DNA of 58,118 bases from Pseudomonadota bacterium. Lineage in GTDB: Bacteria > Pseudomonadota > Gammaproteobacteria > JAKAQQ01. Each line of letters begins with the position of its first letter. Position 1 is the stretch's first letter. The stretch lies in contig JAKCBQ010000008.1 in assembly GCA_021839245.1 (NCBI GenBank), positions 1 through 58,118 of the forward strand, written 5' to 3'. The notes under the pieces were generated by a model. The model saw only the letters and a program-made list of their open reading frames with translations, was not told where the DNA came from and did not search any database. Position numbers and translations under genes: made by a program. Shown here piece by piece: positions 49,931-58,017 of this stretch.

Positions 49931-51332
49931 GGGACGTCTCCGGCCGGAGAGCGCTCGTCGGCGTGGGGGGGCGCGACCCCCAAAAACCGTAGAAGACGAT
50001 GTAGCCGTAACAAAGCAGCGGAAGGACGTAGGCGTGGTGGATACCGATGCGGTCCGCCAAAAACCCCTGAAGAAGGGGGATGATCGCCCCGCCCACGATC
50101 GCCATCACGAGAAGACTCGAGGCCTGGCCCGTTCGGGGGCCGAGCCCCTCGATGCCGAGGGCGAAGATCGTCGGAAACATGATCGCGTTGAAGAGGCCCA
50201 CCGACACCACACTCCAGACGGCCAGCATGCCGTGGCTGAGAAGGGTCGTGGTGACGAGCGCCGCGGCCACCACGGCCGCCCCTCCGAGGAGAAGGCGCGG
50301 GTTGGCCTTGCGCAGCACCCAGGAACCGACAAACCGCCCGATCATCGCCCCCGTCCAGTAGAAGGAGACGAACATCGCGGCCCGATCGACCGGGATGCCG
50401 CCGAAGCGCGGCTGGGAAATGTAGCTGATCATGAAACTGCCGAGCGTGACCTCCGCCCCGACATAGACGAAGATGGCGACGGCCGCCAAAAGGAGAGAGC
50501 GGTAGGCGCGCGGGCGACGCAGCATCGCGACGAAAAGCCCGCTCTCCGGCCGCGCGGATGCGGTTCGTTCCTCCGGGAGACGCATGACGTAAAGCACGAG
50601 GGCGAGGACGAGAAGAAGAAGGCCCAATCCGACGTAGGGCCCCTGCACCAACGTGGTCTGGCGAAGCATGTAGACATGCTCGGCCCCGATCGTCCAGTGA
50701 CGACGAATCGCGTAGGAGATGACCGGGATCGAAAGGATGAGCACCCCCCCGACGGCGGGCCCGAGAATCGTTCCGAGCGAATTGAGCGCCTGAGCCAGAT
50801 TGAGGCGACTCGAGGATCCGCGCGGCGGGCCGAGCAGACTCACGTACGGGTTGGCGGCGACCTGAAGAAGCGTAATGCCGCTCGCGAGCACGAAGAGAGC
50901 CAGAAGAAACATCGGATAGGAAGGAGCGGCGGCGGCCGGGAAGAACAAAAACGCTCCGACGGCCGAAAGGACGAGACCCCCAAACATGCTCTTCGGATAG
51001 CCGAGCCGCGCGACGATCCAGCCCGAAGGCCACGAGGCGACGAAATAGGCCCCGAAAAACATGAACTGCACGAGCATGATCCCGGCGTAATCGAGGTCGA
51101 ACACGGACTTGAGATGGGGGATCAGGACGTCGTTGAGGCTCGTGATGAGGCCCCACATAAAAAAGATGACGCTGACGAACGCGAGGGCCCGCATCTCGGT
51201 CGAGGATCTCGCCTGCCCCCGTAACGGCGTCTCGACTCCGGATCCGGACAACGACTCACTCTCGGACACGGCGCAATCCCCTGAACGGCCATCAGCTCTC
51301 TCCACAACGATACGAGAGATCGGACTCGACAT
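49923..51332 (-). CDS. FucP-like MFS sugar:proton symporter
   Basis: A 469-residue MFS protein of the fucose/glucose/galactose symporter type: MRALAFVSVIFFMWGLITSL, NDVLIPHLKSVFDLDYAG, LQVAANPYVSLLGPP, SRLNLAQALNSLGTILGPAV and GQASSLLVMAIVGGAIIPLL, each placed as in FucP. About 45 polar residues precede the first span. ATG 51332 has GGAGG about 5 bases upstream. It is the first gene of an operon divergent from the GH92 gene. It should import the monosaccharide that GH92 releases. Confidence 0.9.
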   Translation of the reverse strand: MSSPISRIVVERADGRSGDCAVSESESLSGSGVETPLRGQARSSTEMRALAFVSVIFFMWGLITSLNDVLIPHLKSVFDLDYAGIMLVQFMFFGAYFVASWPSGWIVARLGYPKSMFGGLVLSAVGAFLFFPAAAAPSYPMFLLALFVLASGITLLQVAANPYVSLLGPPRGSSSRLNLAQALNSLGTILGPAVGGVLILSIPVISYAIRRHWTIGAEHVYMLRQTTLVQGPYVGLGLLLLVLALVLYVMRLPEERTASARPESGLFVAMLRRPRAYRSLLLAAVAIFVYVGAEVTLGSFMISYISQPRFGGIPVDRAAMFVSFYWTGAMIGRFVGSWVLRKANPRLLLGGAAVVAAALVTTTLLSHGMLAVWSVVSVGLFNAIMFPTIFALGIEGLGPRTGQASSLLVMAIVGGAIIPLLQGFLADRIGIHHAYVLPLLCYGYIVFYGFWGSRPPTPTSALRPETSRA

Positions 51333-51463
51333 GCAGTCCTCCCCCGGACTCACCCCGGCTTTCGTCCTATACTCAACCGAAGACTTGGGGTGCCCGACGC
51401 GTCCGGCAGGGGCGGTTGCTGCACGTTGCCCTCTCGTAGATCCCGCTACCGCGAGGAACATCC
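51333..51463. promoter_or_regulatory. Divergent promoter region of the mannose-type locus
   Basis: This 131-base gap between permease and GH92 genes holds TATACT on the plus strand (51368-51373) and, overlapping it, TATAGG on the minus strand. Neither has a clear -35. Shared control of both transcripts is implied by the arrangement; no regulator gene is present in the locus. Confidence 0.35.
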
Positions 51464-54400
51464 ATGAAATCGCGCCCGCCCTTCTCTTCCTGGTCCAAGA
51501 CACGAGTGTCGTGGCTCGTGCCGTCCGTCCTCGCCGCGAGCCTCGCCCTCGTGGTCCCGGCCCGCGCCGGTCTTGGGGCCGGCCGACGCGCCTGGCGGGA
51601 CGTCGATCCCTTCATCGGCACCTCCGGCACCGCCGTCGGCGGCCCCATCGACACCTTTCCGGGCGCCAGCCTTCCCTTCGGCATGATCCAATGGAGCCCC
51701 GACACGCCTTCGCAACCCGCGGGAGGCGGCTACAACTATCCGGACCACCGCGTGCTCGGCTTCGGGCTCACCCACCTGAGCGGACCGGGTTGCTCGGTCT
51801 TCGGCGATTTTGACATCCTGCCCCGGGTCGGCACGAGCCCGAAACCGTGGGATGCGACGGCCTCCTTCAGCCACGCGACCGAAGTCGCCCACCCCGGCTG
51901 GTACGCGGTCACGATCGGCCGACCCCCCGTTCGGGTCCGGCTCACGGTGACCCGACGGACGGGTCTTGGCGAGTTCGTCTTCCCCGCGAAGAGAAACGGG
52001 CGGGTGATCTTCAAAGTCTCCTCGGACCAGGCCGGCGTGACCAATGCCCGTTTCCGGGCGATCGGATCGCGCACGGTCGTGGGGGAGGCGACGAGCGGCG
52101 GATTCTGTGGAGCCCCGGACCGTTTTCGGGTCTACTTCGTCGCCCGCTTCGACCGTCCGTTCGTCCGGACGGGAACGTGGACGCCGGGAAGGCTGGAGCG
52201 GGGCGCGCGCCGCGTAAGCGGGCCCGGCTCGGGAGGCTGGGTCGTCTTTCCGGCGCGCGGCACGAACAACGCGATCAAGATGAAAGTCGCAATCTCTTAC
52301 GTGGGCGTGCACGGGGCACTGGCCAACCTTCATGCCGAAGCACGGACCTGGAGCTTGAGGCGCGTGCGTCGCGCCGCGCGCCGGTCCTGGTCACGGCTTC
52401 TCGGCCGCATCGTCGTCCGCGGCGGCACCCACCCCGAGCGGGTCACGTTCTACACCGCGCTCTACCACACGCTTCTCCAGCCCACCCTCTTCAACGACGT
52501 CACCGGCGAGTATCCCGGTTTTGACGGGCGTATCCATCGGCTGCACCCCGGCCGGACGCAGTACGCCAACTTCTCCGGGTGGGACATTTACCGCACGGAA
52601 ATTCCTCTGCTGGCTCTCCTCGTCCCCCACCGCGTCGACGCCATGGCCGAGTCTCTGGTCCGCGACGCGCATCAGGGCGGTCTCCTTCCCAAGTGGCCCC
52701 TCGCCAACGGCTACACGGGGGTCATGGGCGGTGACGCGGCCGATCCGATCCTCGCCGGGGCCTACGCGTTCGGCGCGCGCGGCTTCGACGCCCCGGCCGC
52801 GCTCCGCGCCATGATCCGCGGAGCCACCGACACCTCCGCCCGCCCGGCTCAGGGCTGGTACGTGGAACGCCCGGGCCTCGCCTCCTATCTCAAGCGTGGG
52901 TACGTCGACCACGCGCTCACGACCTCGGTCGCCCCGGTTCCGAACGGAGCCTCGGAGACCCTCGAATACGCGCTCGACGACTTCTCCATCGCCGTCCTGG
53001 CGCGGGAGCTCGGGCACCCTTCGCTCTCCCGGTCGTTCCTCAAGCGTTCCGCGAACTGGAGCAAGATCTTCGATCGCTCCCGACGCGAGATGGCCCCGCG
53101 CAACCGCGCCGGAGCCTTTCTTTCGACGCCGATCACGGTGAACGGCCAAAGCGGATTCCAGGAAGGCAACGCCGCGCAATACACCTGGATGGTGCCCGAA
53201 GACCTCAAGGATCTGATCCGCGGGCTCGGCGGACGTCGCGCCACCGTGCGGCGGCTCAATCGTTATTTCAGGCATCTCAACGTAGGGCAGAGCGCCCCCT
53301 ACGCCTGGCTCGGCAACGAACCGAGCCTCGGGGATCCGTGGGTCTATCTGAGCGCCCTCGCTCCCTGGCGAACGCAGGCCGTCGTGCGGCGCGCCGTCAC
53401 GACGCTCTACCTTCCGACGCCGGCGGGACTCCCCGGCAACGACGATCTCGGGACGATGAGCGCGTGGTACATCTGGTGCGCGCTCGGGCTCTACCCCCAG
53501 AACCCGGCGGTGCGCATGCTCGATCTTGGAAGCCCCCTTTTCCGCTACGCCCGCATCGACTCGCCTCAGGGTCTGCGGATCGTCATCCGTGCGAGGCGTG
53601 CGGCGCCCAATCGCCCCTACGTCCACGGACTGCGGGTCGACGGAGCCCTGTACCAACGGACATGGGTCGCGCTTCCCCGCAAGGGAGCCCTTCACCTGGA
53701 CTTTCGCGTGGGCTCGAGGCCCGACCGCTCTTGGGGCAGCGCTCCGGCGGACGCCCCGCCCTCTTTCGCCCCCGGACCCATCCACTTCCCGCCCTCGACC
53801 AACGTGCGTCTCCTCGGCGCCCGGCAGGTGTTCGTGCATCCGGGGGAAATCCTTCATCTCTTCTTCGTCCTCGACGGCCGGCACGCGCGGCGCCGGACCC
53901 GGCTCCACTGGACCCTGGCGGCCGGCCCCGGTCTCACCGTCGTCTCGGCCCGCACGGGCGCCGTCACGTTGCCCCCGCACGGCCGGATGCGCCTCCCTCT
54001 CGTCGTGCACGTGGCTCCGAACGCGGAGACCGGATACGCGGATGTCTATCTCAACGCCCGCACCCCGCGAGGGGCCGTCCTCCCCGAGCGGCGTCTTCCG
54101 CTCCGGGTTGAGAATCGTCCTCACGAGATCCTCCCCCTCGTCTACGCGGTCAACAACGCCGACAACAGCGTCGTGGCGATCAACCCGCGGACGGGTGCAC
54201 TCGGTCCCCGGATCGCGGTGGGGAACGACCCCGACACGGCTGTTCCGGGTCTCCACGGCCAACACCTCTACGTGGCAAACCAGGGTTCGAACACGATCTC
54301 GGCGATCGACACCGTGACGCAGAAGGTCGTCGCCACCCTCCCGGCGGGCCCGGGACCCGATGCTCTCGCGCTGAGTCCCCGGGGATCGACGCTGTGGGTG

Positions 54401-55030
54401 GCCGACGGGGGAAGCAACAGCATCGAGCCCATCGCTCTCGGGCATGAGAGCCCCGGAGCCCCGATCATCACGGGCGAAGCCCCCTCGGCTCTCCTCTTCG
54501 CCCCCGGCGGCCGGATCCTCTACGTGGCCAACGCCGGATCGAACACGGTGGTCGGCGTCCGCCTCCCGAGCCGGCGTGTGGGACCGCCGATCCCTGTCGA
54601 ACTGAGGCCGGTCGGGCTCGCGCTCTCCATCCGCAAGAAGCGCCTCTACGTCGTCGATCAGGGCGCCAGCGAGGTCACACCCGTCGATCTCGCAAACGAT
54701 CGCGCAGGCCGCCCCTACCCCACCGGTCTCGTGCCGGGCAACCCGGTTCTCGTCGAGGAGAACGACGTGCTCTACGTGCCGAATCAGGCCACGAACACCC
54801 TGACCCGCATCGTGACGGCGAGCGGCGTGATGCTTGAACCCTTCCGGGCCGGGTTGGGACCGACGACGGTGGTCTCCGGACCCCGAGGTCGCTCCCTCTA
54901 CGTCGCGGACAGCGCCGGCGGGCGTGTTCTCAAGATCGATGCCCACACCGGAAAACTCGTCTGGTCGGTCCGGACCGGGGGACTTCCCCTCTTCGTGACC
55001 GCTCCGCCGAACACCGAAAACCGGCACTAG
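51464..55030 (+). CDS. Secreted GH92 alpha-mannosidase fused to a YVTN beta-propeller
   Basis: A 1188-residue protein. The signal peptide ends near residue 36 (LAASLALVVPARA). Residues about 42-770 form GH92: DVDPFIGTSGTAVGGPIDTF, PGASLPFGMIQWSPD, GFGLTHLSGPGCSVFGDF, FSGWDIYRTEIPLLALL, QEGNAAQYTWMVPEDL with the catalytic Glu region, and NDDLGTMSAWYIWCALGLY. A beta-sandwich (about 785-890) follows, then six or seven YVTN-type blades (VYAVNNADNSVVAI, LYVANQGSNTISAIDT, LYVANAGSNTVVGV). GH92 enzymes trim mannose from glycans. GAGGAA precedes ATG 51464. Confidence 0.93.
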   Translation: MKSRPPFSSWSKTRVSWLVPSVLAASLALVVPARAGLGAGRRAWRDVDPFIGTSGTAVGGPIDTFPGASLPFGMIQWSPDTPSQPAGGGYNYPDHRVLGFGLTHLSGPGCSVFGDFDILPRVGTSPKPWDATASFSHATEVAHPGWYAVTIGRPPVRVRLTVTRRTGLGEFVFPAKRNGRVIFKVSSDQAGVTNARFRAIGSRTVVGEATSGGFCGAPDRFRVYFVARFDRPFVRTGTWTPGRLERGARRVSGPGSGGWVVFPARGTNNAIKMKVAISYVGVHGALANLHAEARTWSLRRVRRAARRSWSRLLGRIVVRGGTHPERVTFYTALYHTLLQPTLFNDVTGEYPGFDGRIHRLHPGRTQYANFSGWDIYRTEIPLLALLVPHRVDAMAESLVRDAHQGGLLPKWPLANGYTGVMGGDAADPILAGAYAFGARGFDAPAALRAMIRGATDTSARPAQGWYVERPGLASYLKRGYVDHALTTSVAPVPNGASETLEYALDDFSIAVLARELGHPSLSRSFLKRSANWSKIFDRSRREMAPRNRAGAFLSTPITVNGQSGFQEGNAAQYTWMVPEDLKDLIRGLGGRRATVRRLNRYFRHLNVGQSAPYAWLGNEPSLGDPWVYLSALAPWRTQAVVRRAVTTLYLPTPAGLPGNDDLGTMSAWYIWCALGLYPQNPAVRMLDLGSPLFRYARIDSPQGLRIVIRARRAAPNRPYVHGLRVDGALYQRTWVALPRKGALHLDFRVGSRPDRSWGSAPADAPPSFAPGPIHFPPSTNVRLLGARQVFVHPGEILHLFFVLDGRHARRRTRLHWTLAAGPGLTVVSARTGAVTLPPHGRMRLPLVVHVAPNAETGYADVYLNARTPRGAVLPERRLPLRVENRPHEILPLVYAVNNADNSVVAINPRTGALGPRIAVGNDPDTAVPGLHGQHLYVANQGSNTISAIDTVTQKVVATLPAGPGPDALALSPRGSTLWVADGGSNSIEPIALGHESPGAPIITGEAPSALLFAPGGRILYVANAGSNTVVGVRLPSRRVGPPIPVELRPVGLALSIRKKRLYVVDQGASEVTPVDLANDRAGRPYPTGLVPGNPVLVEENDVLYVPNQATNTLTRIVTASGVMLEPFRAGLGPTTVVSGPRGRSLYVADSAGGRVLKIDAHTGKLVWSVRTGGLPLFVTAPPNTENRH

Positions 55031-55040
55031 CCGTAGTCTC

Positions 55041-55259
55041 TCACCACGTTGTTCCCGTCGAGCCCGAGGCGGGAGATGGGAGGTTGGTGGTGGGTTGCGC
55101 TGTGGGGGCGGTGGAGTTGTCGTGCCGTCTCCCATGGGCGAGTTCCGCGGCACGGTGATCGAGAGCCATGAGCCTGCACGGCACGGTAGTGGCCAGGATA
55201 CTCGCGTCAACGTAACCTATACCGCGTCCCATCAGGACAAGGTGCTCAATAAAGGTTTT
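55041..55259 (-). pseudogene. 3' remnant of a VapC-type PIN toxin gene
   Basis: On the minus strand an open frame reads KTFIEHLVLMGRGIGYVDAS, ILATT and then LMALDHRAAELAH. This is the C-terminal half of VapC toxins, where GIGYVD and LDHRAAELA carry two of the metal-binding Asp residues. It begins right after an in-frame TGA (complement of 55260-55262), so the N-terminal half is lost, and it runs on for about 28 unrelated residues at the end. It is a dead gene. An antitoxin partner is not seen. Confidence 0.6.
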
Positions 55260-55271
55260 TCAGCTCTCATA

Positions 55272-55317
55272 GGATAGAATTATCTATAGATATATTTATA
55301 AATAGGTAATTTTATCC
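55272..55317 (+). promoter_or_regulatory. AbiE-type operator: inverted repeat with AT-rich promoter
   Basis: GGATAGAATTATC (55272-55284) and GGTAATTTTATCC (55305-55317) form a 13-base inverted repeat with two mismatches, ending next to the ATG at 55318. Between them is a very AT-rich stretch with the perfect palindrome TATCTATAGATA (55281-55292) and -10-like words. AbiEi antitoxins repress their promoters by binding such repeats, so this is a good operator candidate. Confidence 0.65.
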
Positions 55318-55938
55318 ATGGTACGGACTGGAGACTCTGTTTCCCGGAAGCATTGATCGATTCGGCTGATCCAGGAGCAAGGCGGGCAAATCAGGACCCG
55401 TGAGGCACTGAAGGCCGGCATTCACCCCCGAACCCTCTATCAGCTTCGCGATGAGGGGGTTTTTGTTGTTGTGTCGCGTGGCGTTTACCGTCTGGCCGAT
55501 GCTCCACCCCTCAGCAGCCCGGATCTCGTGACGGTCGCTCTCAGGGCACCGCAGGCCGTGGTCTGCCTTGTTTCAGCGCTGGCCTTCCACGAGATGACAA
55601 CGCAGATCCCCCACGCCGTCGACATCTCCCTGCCGAAGGGAGCGGAGACGCCCAGGATCGCCCACCCCCCCATTTCGGTTCACCGCTTCTCCGGCCACAG
55701 CTTCCTCGCCGGCATCGAGACGCACCGGATTGACGGGGTGGCTGTCCGCATTTACGGCCCCGAAAAGACTCTGGCGGACTGCTTTAAATTTCGCAACAAG
55801 CTCGGTACGGACGTTGTCCTGGAGGCCCTGAGGTTCTACAAAGCGAGAAAGCCTTTCCGGGTCGATGATCTGCTTAAATACGCCCGGATTTGCCGGATGG
55901 AGCGCATCATGCGGCCCTACCTCGAGACGCTGATATGA
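55318..55938 (+). pseudogene. AbiEi-family antitoxin, interrupted by an in-frame stop
   Basis: From ATG 55318 the frame reads MVRTGDSVSRKH, then TGA at 55354-55356, then continues without break: SIRLIQEQGGQIRTREALKA, GIHPRTLYQLRDEGVFVVVS, RGVYRLADAPPLSSPDLVTV, and the C-terminal domain (YGPEKTLADCFKFRNKLGTD, VVLEALRFYKA). The stop splits the N-terminal winged helix that binds DNA. Later starts (GTG 55471 or CTG 55366) would give a shortened protein. AbiEi neutralises the AbiEii toxin and represses the operon. The stop overlaps the toxin start (ATGA). Confidence 0.75.
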
Positions 55939-56700
55939 AGGGAAAGTCACCTCGGAACGTGGCTGCGTCGGTTCGCCAGCGGCTCCTGAACAAAGCGCGT
56001 ACGGACAAGCACACCTTTAACGAACTGCTCCAAGACTACGCGATGGAACGGTTCCTCTATCGCCTGTCGCGTTCTCCGCTTGCCGGGCGTTTCGTCCTCA
56101 AGGGGGCTCTCATGCTCCGTGTCTGGGAATCGCCGATGCCGCGCGCCACGATGGATATTGATCTTCTCGGCAGGACAAGTCATCGCGAGGGGGACTTGAT
56201 CGCTCAGGTCCGGGAAATTCTATCGACCGAGGTGGGCCCCGATGGTCTGGTCTTTGATACAGACAGCCTTCGCCTGGAACGAATAACGAAGGATACGGAT
56301 TATGAAGGCATCCGACTTCGTCTCCGAGGCTCCCTGGATACGGCACGCATCGCTCTGCATGGTTGATATCGGTTTTGGCGACCCTGTTTATCCCTCTCCC
56401 CAAGAGGCTGATTTTCCCGGGCTGCTTGATTTTCCAGCGCCGCGTCTTCTCTGTTATAGCCGTGAAAGTACGATCGCCGAGAAGTTTGAAGCGATGGTGG
56501 AATTCGGCAGATTGAATAGCCGCACGAAGGACTTCTATGACATCTGGCTGCTCTCCCGGCGATTCGACTTCAACGGTGTCGACCTTGCCGAGGCCATTCG
56601 TCTGACTTTGGAGGCCACTTCAGACTTCAACCAGTTCATGTACCCGCTCTACGAACTTCAGCAGCTCGCGTTTGTCGCAAGCCCCTTGAACAAGGTGTGA
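55935..56700 (+). pseudogene. AbiEii/AbiGii nucleotidyltransferase toxin, frameshifted and shortened
   Basis: The frame from ATG 55935 has ASVRQRLLNKARTDKHTFNE, LLQDYAMERFLYRLSRS and the catalytic region GRFVLKGALMLRVWESPMPR, ATMDIDLLGR. It stops early at 56364-56366 after TARIALHG. The protein continues one frame over as VDIGFGDPVYPSPQEADFPG, ESTIAEKFEAMVEFGRLNSR, TKDFYDIWLLSRRFDF. Removing one base at about 56359 (CATGGTT to CAGGTT) restores reading. The C-terminal end after LTLEATSDF also differs from the family. AbiEii toxins modify tRNA acceptor ends; this copy is probably inactive. Confidence 0.75.
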
Positions 56701-56713
56701 GATCCTTTCGAAT

Positions 56714-56983
56714 TCAGTTGTCGTAGTGGAAGCGGCAGGCGATCACGACAAGTTCGGCGTCCGTCGCCCGATAGACCAGCCGGTTCGTGTCATCAATGCG
56801 CCTTGACCAATAGCCCCAGAGATCCCCGCGCAGCGCTTCGGGTTTGCCGATCCCTTCGAACGGATCCTTGGCCGCGGCCGTGATGAGCAGGTTGATGCGT
56901 TTGAGGGTCTTCTTGTCCTGAGCCTGCCAGTAGAGGTAGTCCGCCCAAGCATCCGGTACGAAACGGATAGCCCGCACGATCAC
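56714..56983 (-). CDS. yoeB: YoeB/Txe-family mRNA interferase toxin
   Basis: An 89-residue RelE-fold toxin: FVPDAWADYLYWQAQDKKTL, KRINLLITAAAKDPFEGIGK, PEALRGDLWGYWSRRIDDTN, RLVYRA and the C-terminal VIACRFHYDN, where the His and Tyr are catalytic in YoeB. It cuts mRNA on the ribosome. ATG 56983 overlaps the antitoxin stop by 4 bases. It appears complete. Confidence 0.95.
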   Translation of the reverse strand: MIVRAIRFVPDAWADYLYWQAQDKKTLKRINLLITAAAKDPFEGIGKPEALRGDLWGYWSRRIDDTNRLVYRATDAELVVIACRFHYDN

Positions 56984-57240
56984 TCGTCGGGAAGCAGGGT
57001 GCGTTCCTGCGCGAGACCGCGTTTGTCCTGGGCAACGGCACGCGCGAGCGCCGCCGCATTGGCCGGATTGCCGGTCAGGTGCAGGGTTTCCATGATGCTG
57101 TTGTAGCTCTCGAGCGACATGACGACCGCATCGCCCTCGGCATCGCGACGGCTGATGACAATGACATCCGCATCCTGGACGACACCATCCAAGATGGATT
57201 TGAGTTCATTGCGCGCCTGGGTGTAGGTCACGACTTTCAT
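56980..57240 (-). CDS. yefM: YefM/Phd-family antitoxin
   Basis: An 86-residue protein: VVTYTQARNELKSILDGVVQ, DADVIVISRRDAEGDAVVMS, LESYNSIMETLHLTGNPANA and an acidic flexible tail (AQERTLLPDE) that wraps YoeB. The N-terminal half forms the DNA-binding dimer. ATG 57240 is chosen because it begins the conserved fold and leaves the operator upstream. Confidence 0.95.
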   Translation of the reverse strand: MKVVTYTQARNELKSILDGVVQDADVIVISRRDAEGDAVVMSLESYNSIMETLHLTGNPANAAALARAVAQDKRGLAQERTLLPDE

Positions 57241-57252
57241 GATCACGATACC

Positions 57253-57299
57253 TGTGCAATAAGTTGTACAAGTATAGTCGCCGCACATCCCCGACGCAA
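57253..57299 (-). promoter_or_regulatory. yefM-yoeB promoter with TGTACA operator
   Basis: The minus strand has TTGCGT (complement of 57294-57299) and TATACT (complement of 57271-57276) 17 bases apart. The palindrome TTGTACAA (57264-57271), whose core TGTACA is the known YefM operator motif, overlaps the start point, and TGTGCA (57253-57258) may be a second weaker site. Confidence 0.7.
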
Positions 57300-57306
57300 G
57301 GCCCAC

Positions 57307-57585
57307 GAAGCTCCTGTCGGAAGATCATCATGAAAACCGCCCTCCCACCCTGATGGCGCTTTTCGCATTGAACCAGCTGCTGCTCTACGCCGACCTCTAC
57401 CCCATCACGCTCATCTCGGCCGATCCAGGCGCATCACAGGGAGGTATGACCACGGTCCGCCGGCGCCGACCCGGCTCTCCCTCTTCGTGACCGCTTCTTC
57501 GAACACCGAGAACGGGCGCTAGCCCGATCGGGGGGTCCCCGCCCCTGGGACGGGGACTCCGGAGGCGGAGGTCCCTTCTCAGGGA
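57307..57585. other. Intergenic region with no gene
   Basis: It contains a diverged copy of the GH92 gene end (57475-57522) and a GC-rich hairpin (GTCCCCG/CGGGGAC near 57535-57562) with no T run. A 45-codon frame from ATG 57353 shows no recognisable features. Confidence 0.5.
57475..57522 (+). repeat. Diverged direct repeat of the GH92 gene 3' end
   Basis: Sixteen codons, LSLFVTASSNTENGR and TAG, match the end of the GH92 gene at 54983-55030 (LPLFVTAPPNTENRH and TAG): 40 of 48 bases are identical by eye, in the same orientation and both ending in the stop. The two copies bracket the toxin-antitoxin block. It is probably the surviving end of a duplicated gene. Confidence 0.75.
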
Positions 57586-57900
57586 TCAACCCGAGGAGAC
57601 GATATCGAGGACGTCGTAGTGACGGACCGTTCGATCGTAGTCCATCAAAAGGGCGATCGCGCCCGGTTCGACGACGGCTTTTTCAGGCTCCTCTCCGGCA
57701 AAGCCCCGAACGGCCTCCATGGAGAGCCACTGTGTGAGGACCAGGAACTCGACCACATCGCCGTGGGCGTGCATGCTCAGAGAAGCGCCGAGGAATCCCG
57801 GCTGACGATGAAACTCGGGGACCACATGACGACGAAAATAGTGGCGATACTCTTCCGTCTTCTCCCGGCGCGCCCGGCCGCGCCATTCGCGAATGATCAT
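57586..57900 (-). CDS. Antibiotic biosynthesis monooxygenase (ABM)-like protein
   Basis: A 104-residue ferredoxin-like protein: IIREWRGRARREKTEEYRHY, FRRHVVPEFHRQPGFLGASL, HGDVVEFLVLTQWLSMEAVR, GFAGEEPEKAVVEPGA and DYDRTVRHYDVLD. Such proteins include small quinone or heme oxygenases and many of unknown role. ATG 57900 begins the conserved strand; upstream codons in the open frame look non-coding. It is divergent from the Mpo1-type gene. Confidence 0.75.
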   Translation of the reverse strand: MIIREWRGRARREKTEEYRHYFRRHVVPEFHRQPGFLGASLSMHAHGDVVEFLVLTQWLSMEAVRGFAGEEPEKAVVEPGAIALLMDYDRTVRHYDVLDIVSSG

Positions 57901-58017
57901 GGAAGAATGACCTTGTGACGGGACTCCCCGGATGATAGAACGATTTTCCAGAAACCGGGGAGAGGACGTGGGAACTCCACGACGGGACCAAGGAAGGTCC
58001 GGCCGTATACTGATCCC

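Noticed and set aside
52391-55210. A 939-codon open frame antisense to the GH92 gene
   Set aside because: Same reason: GH92 and YVTN motifs are all on the plus strand.
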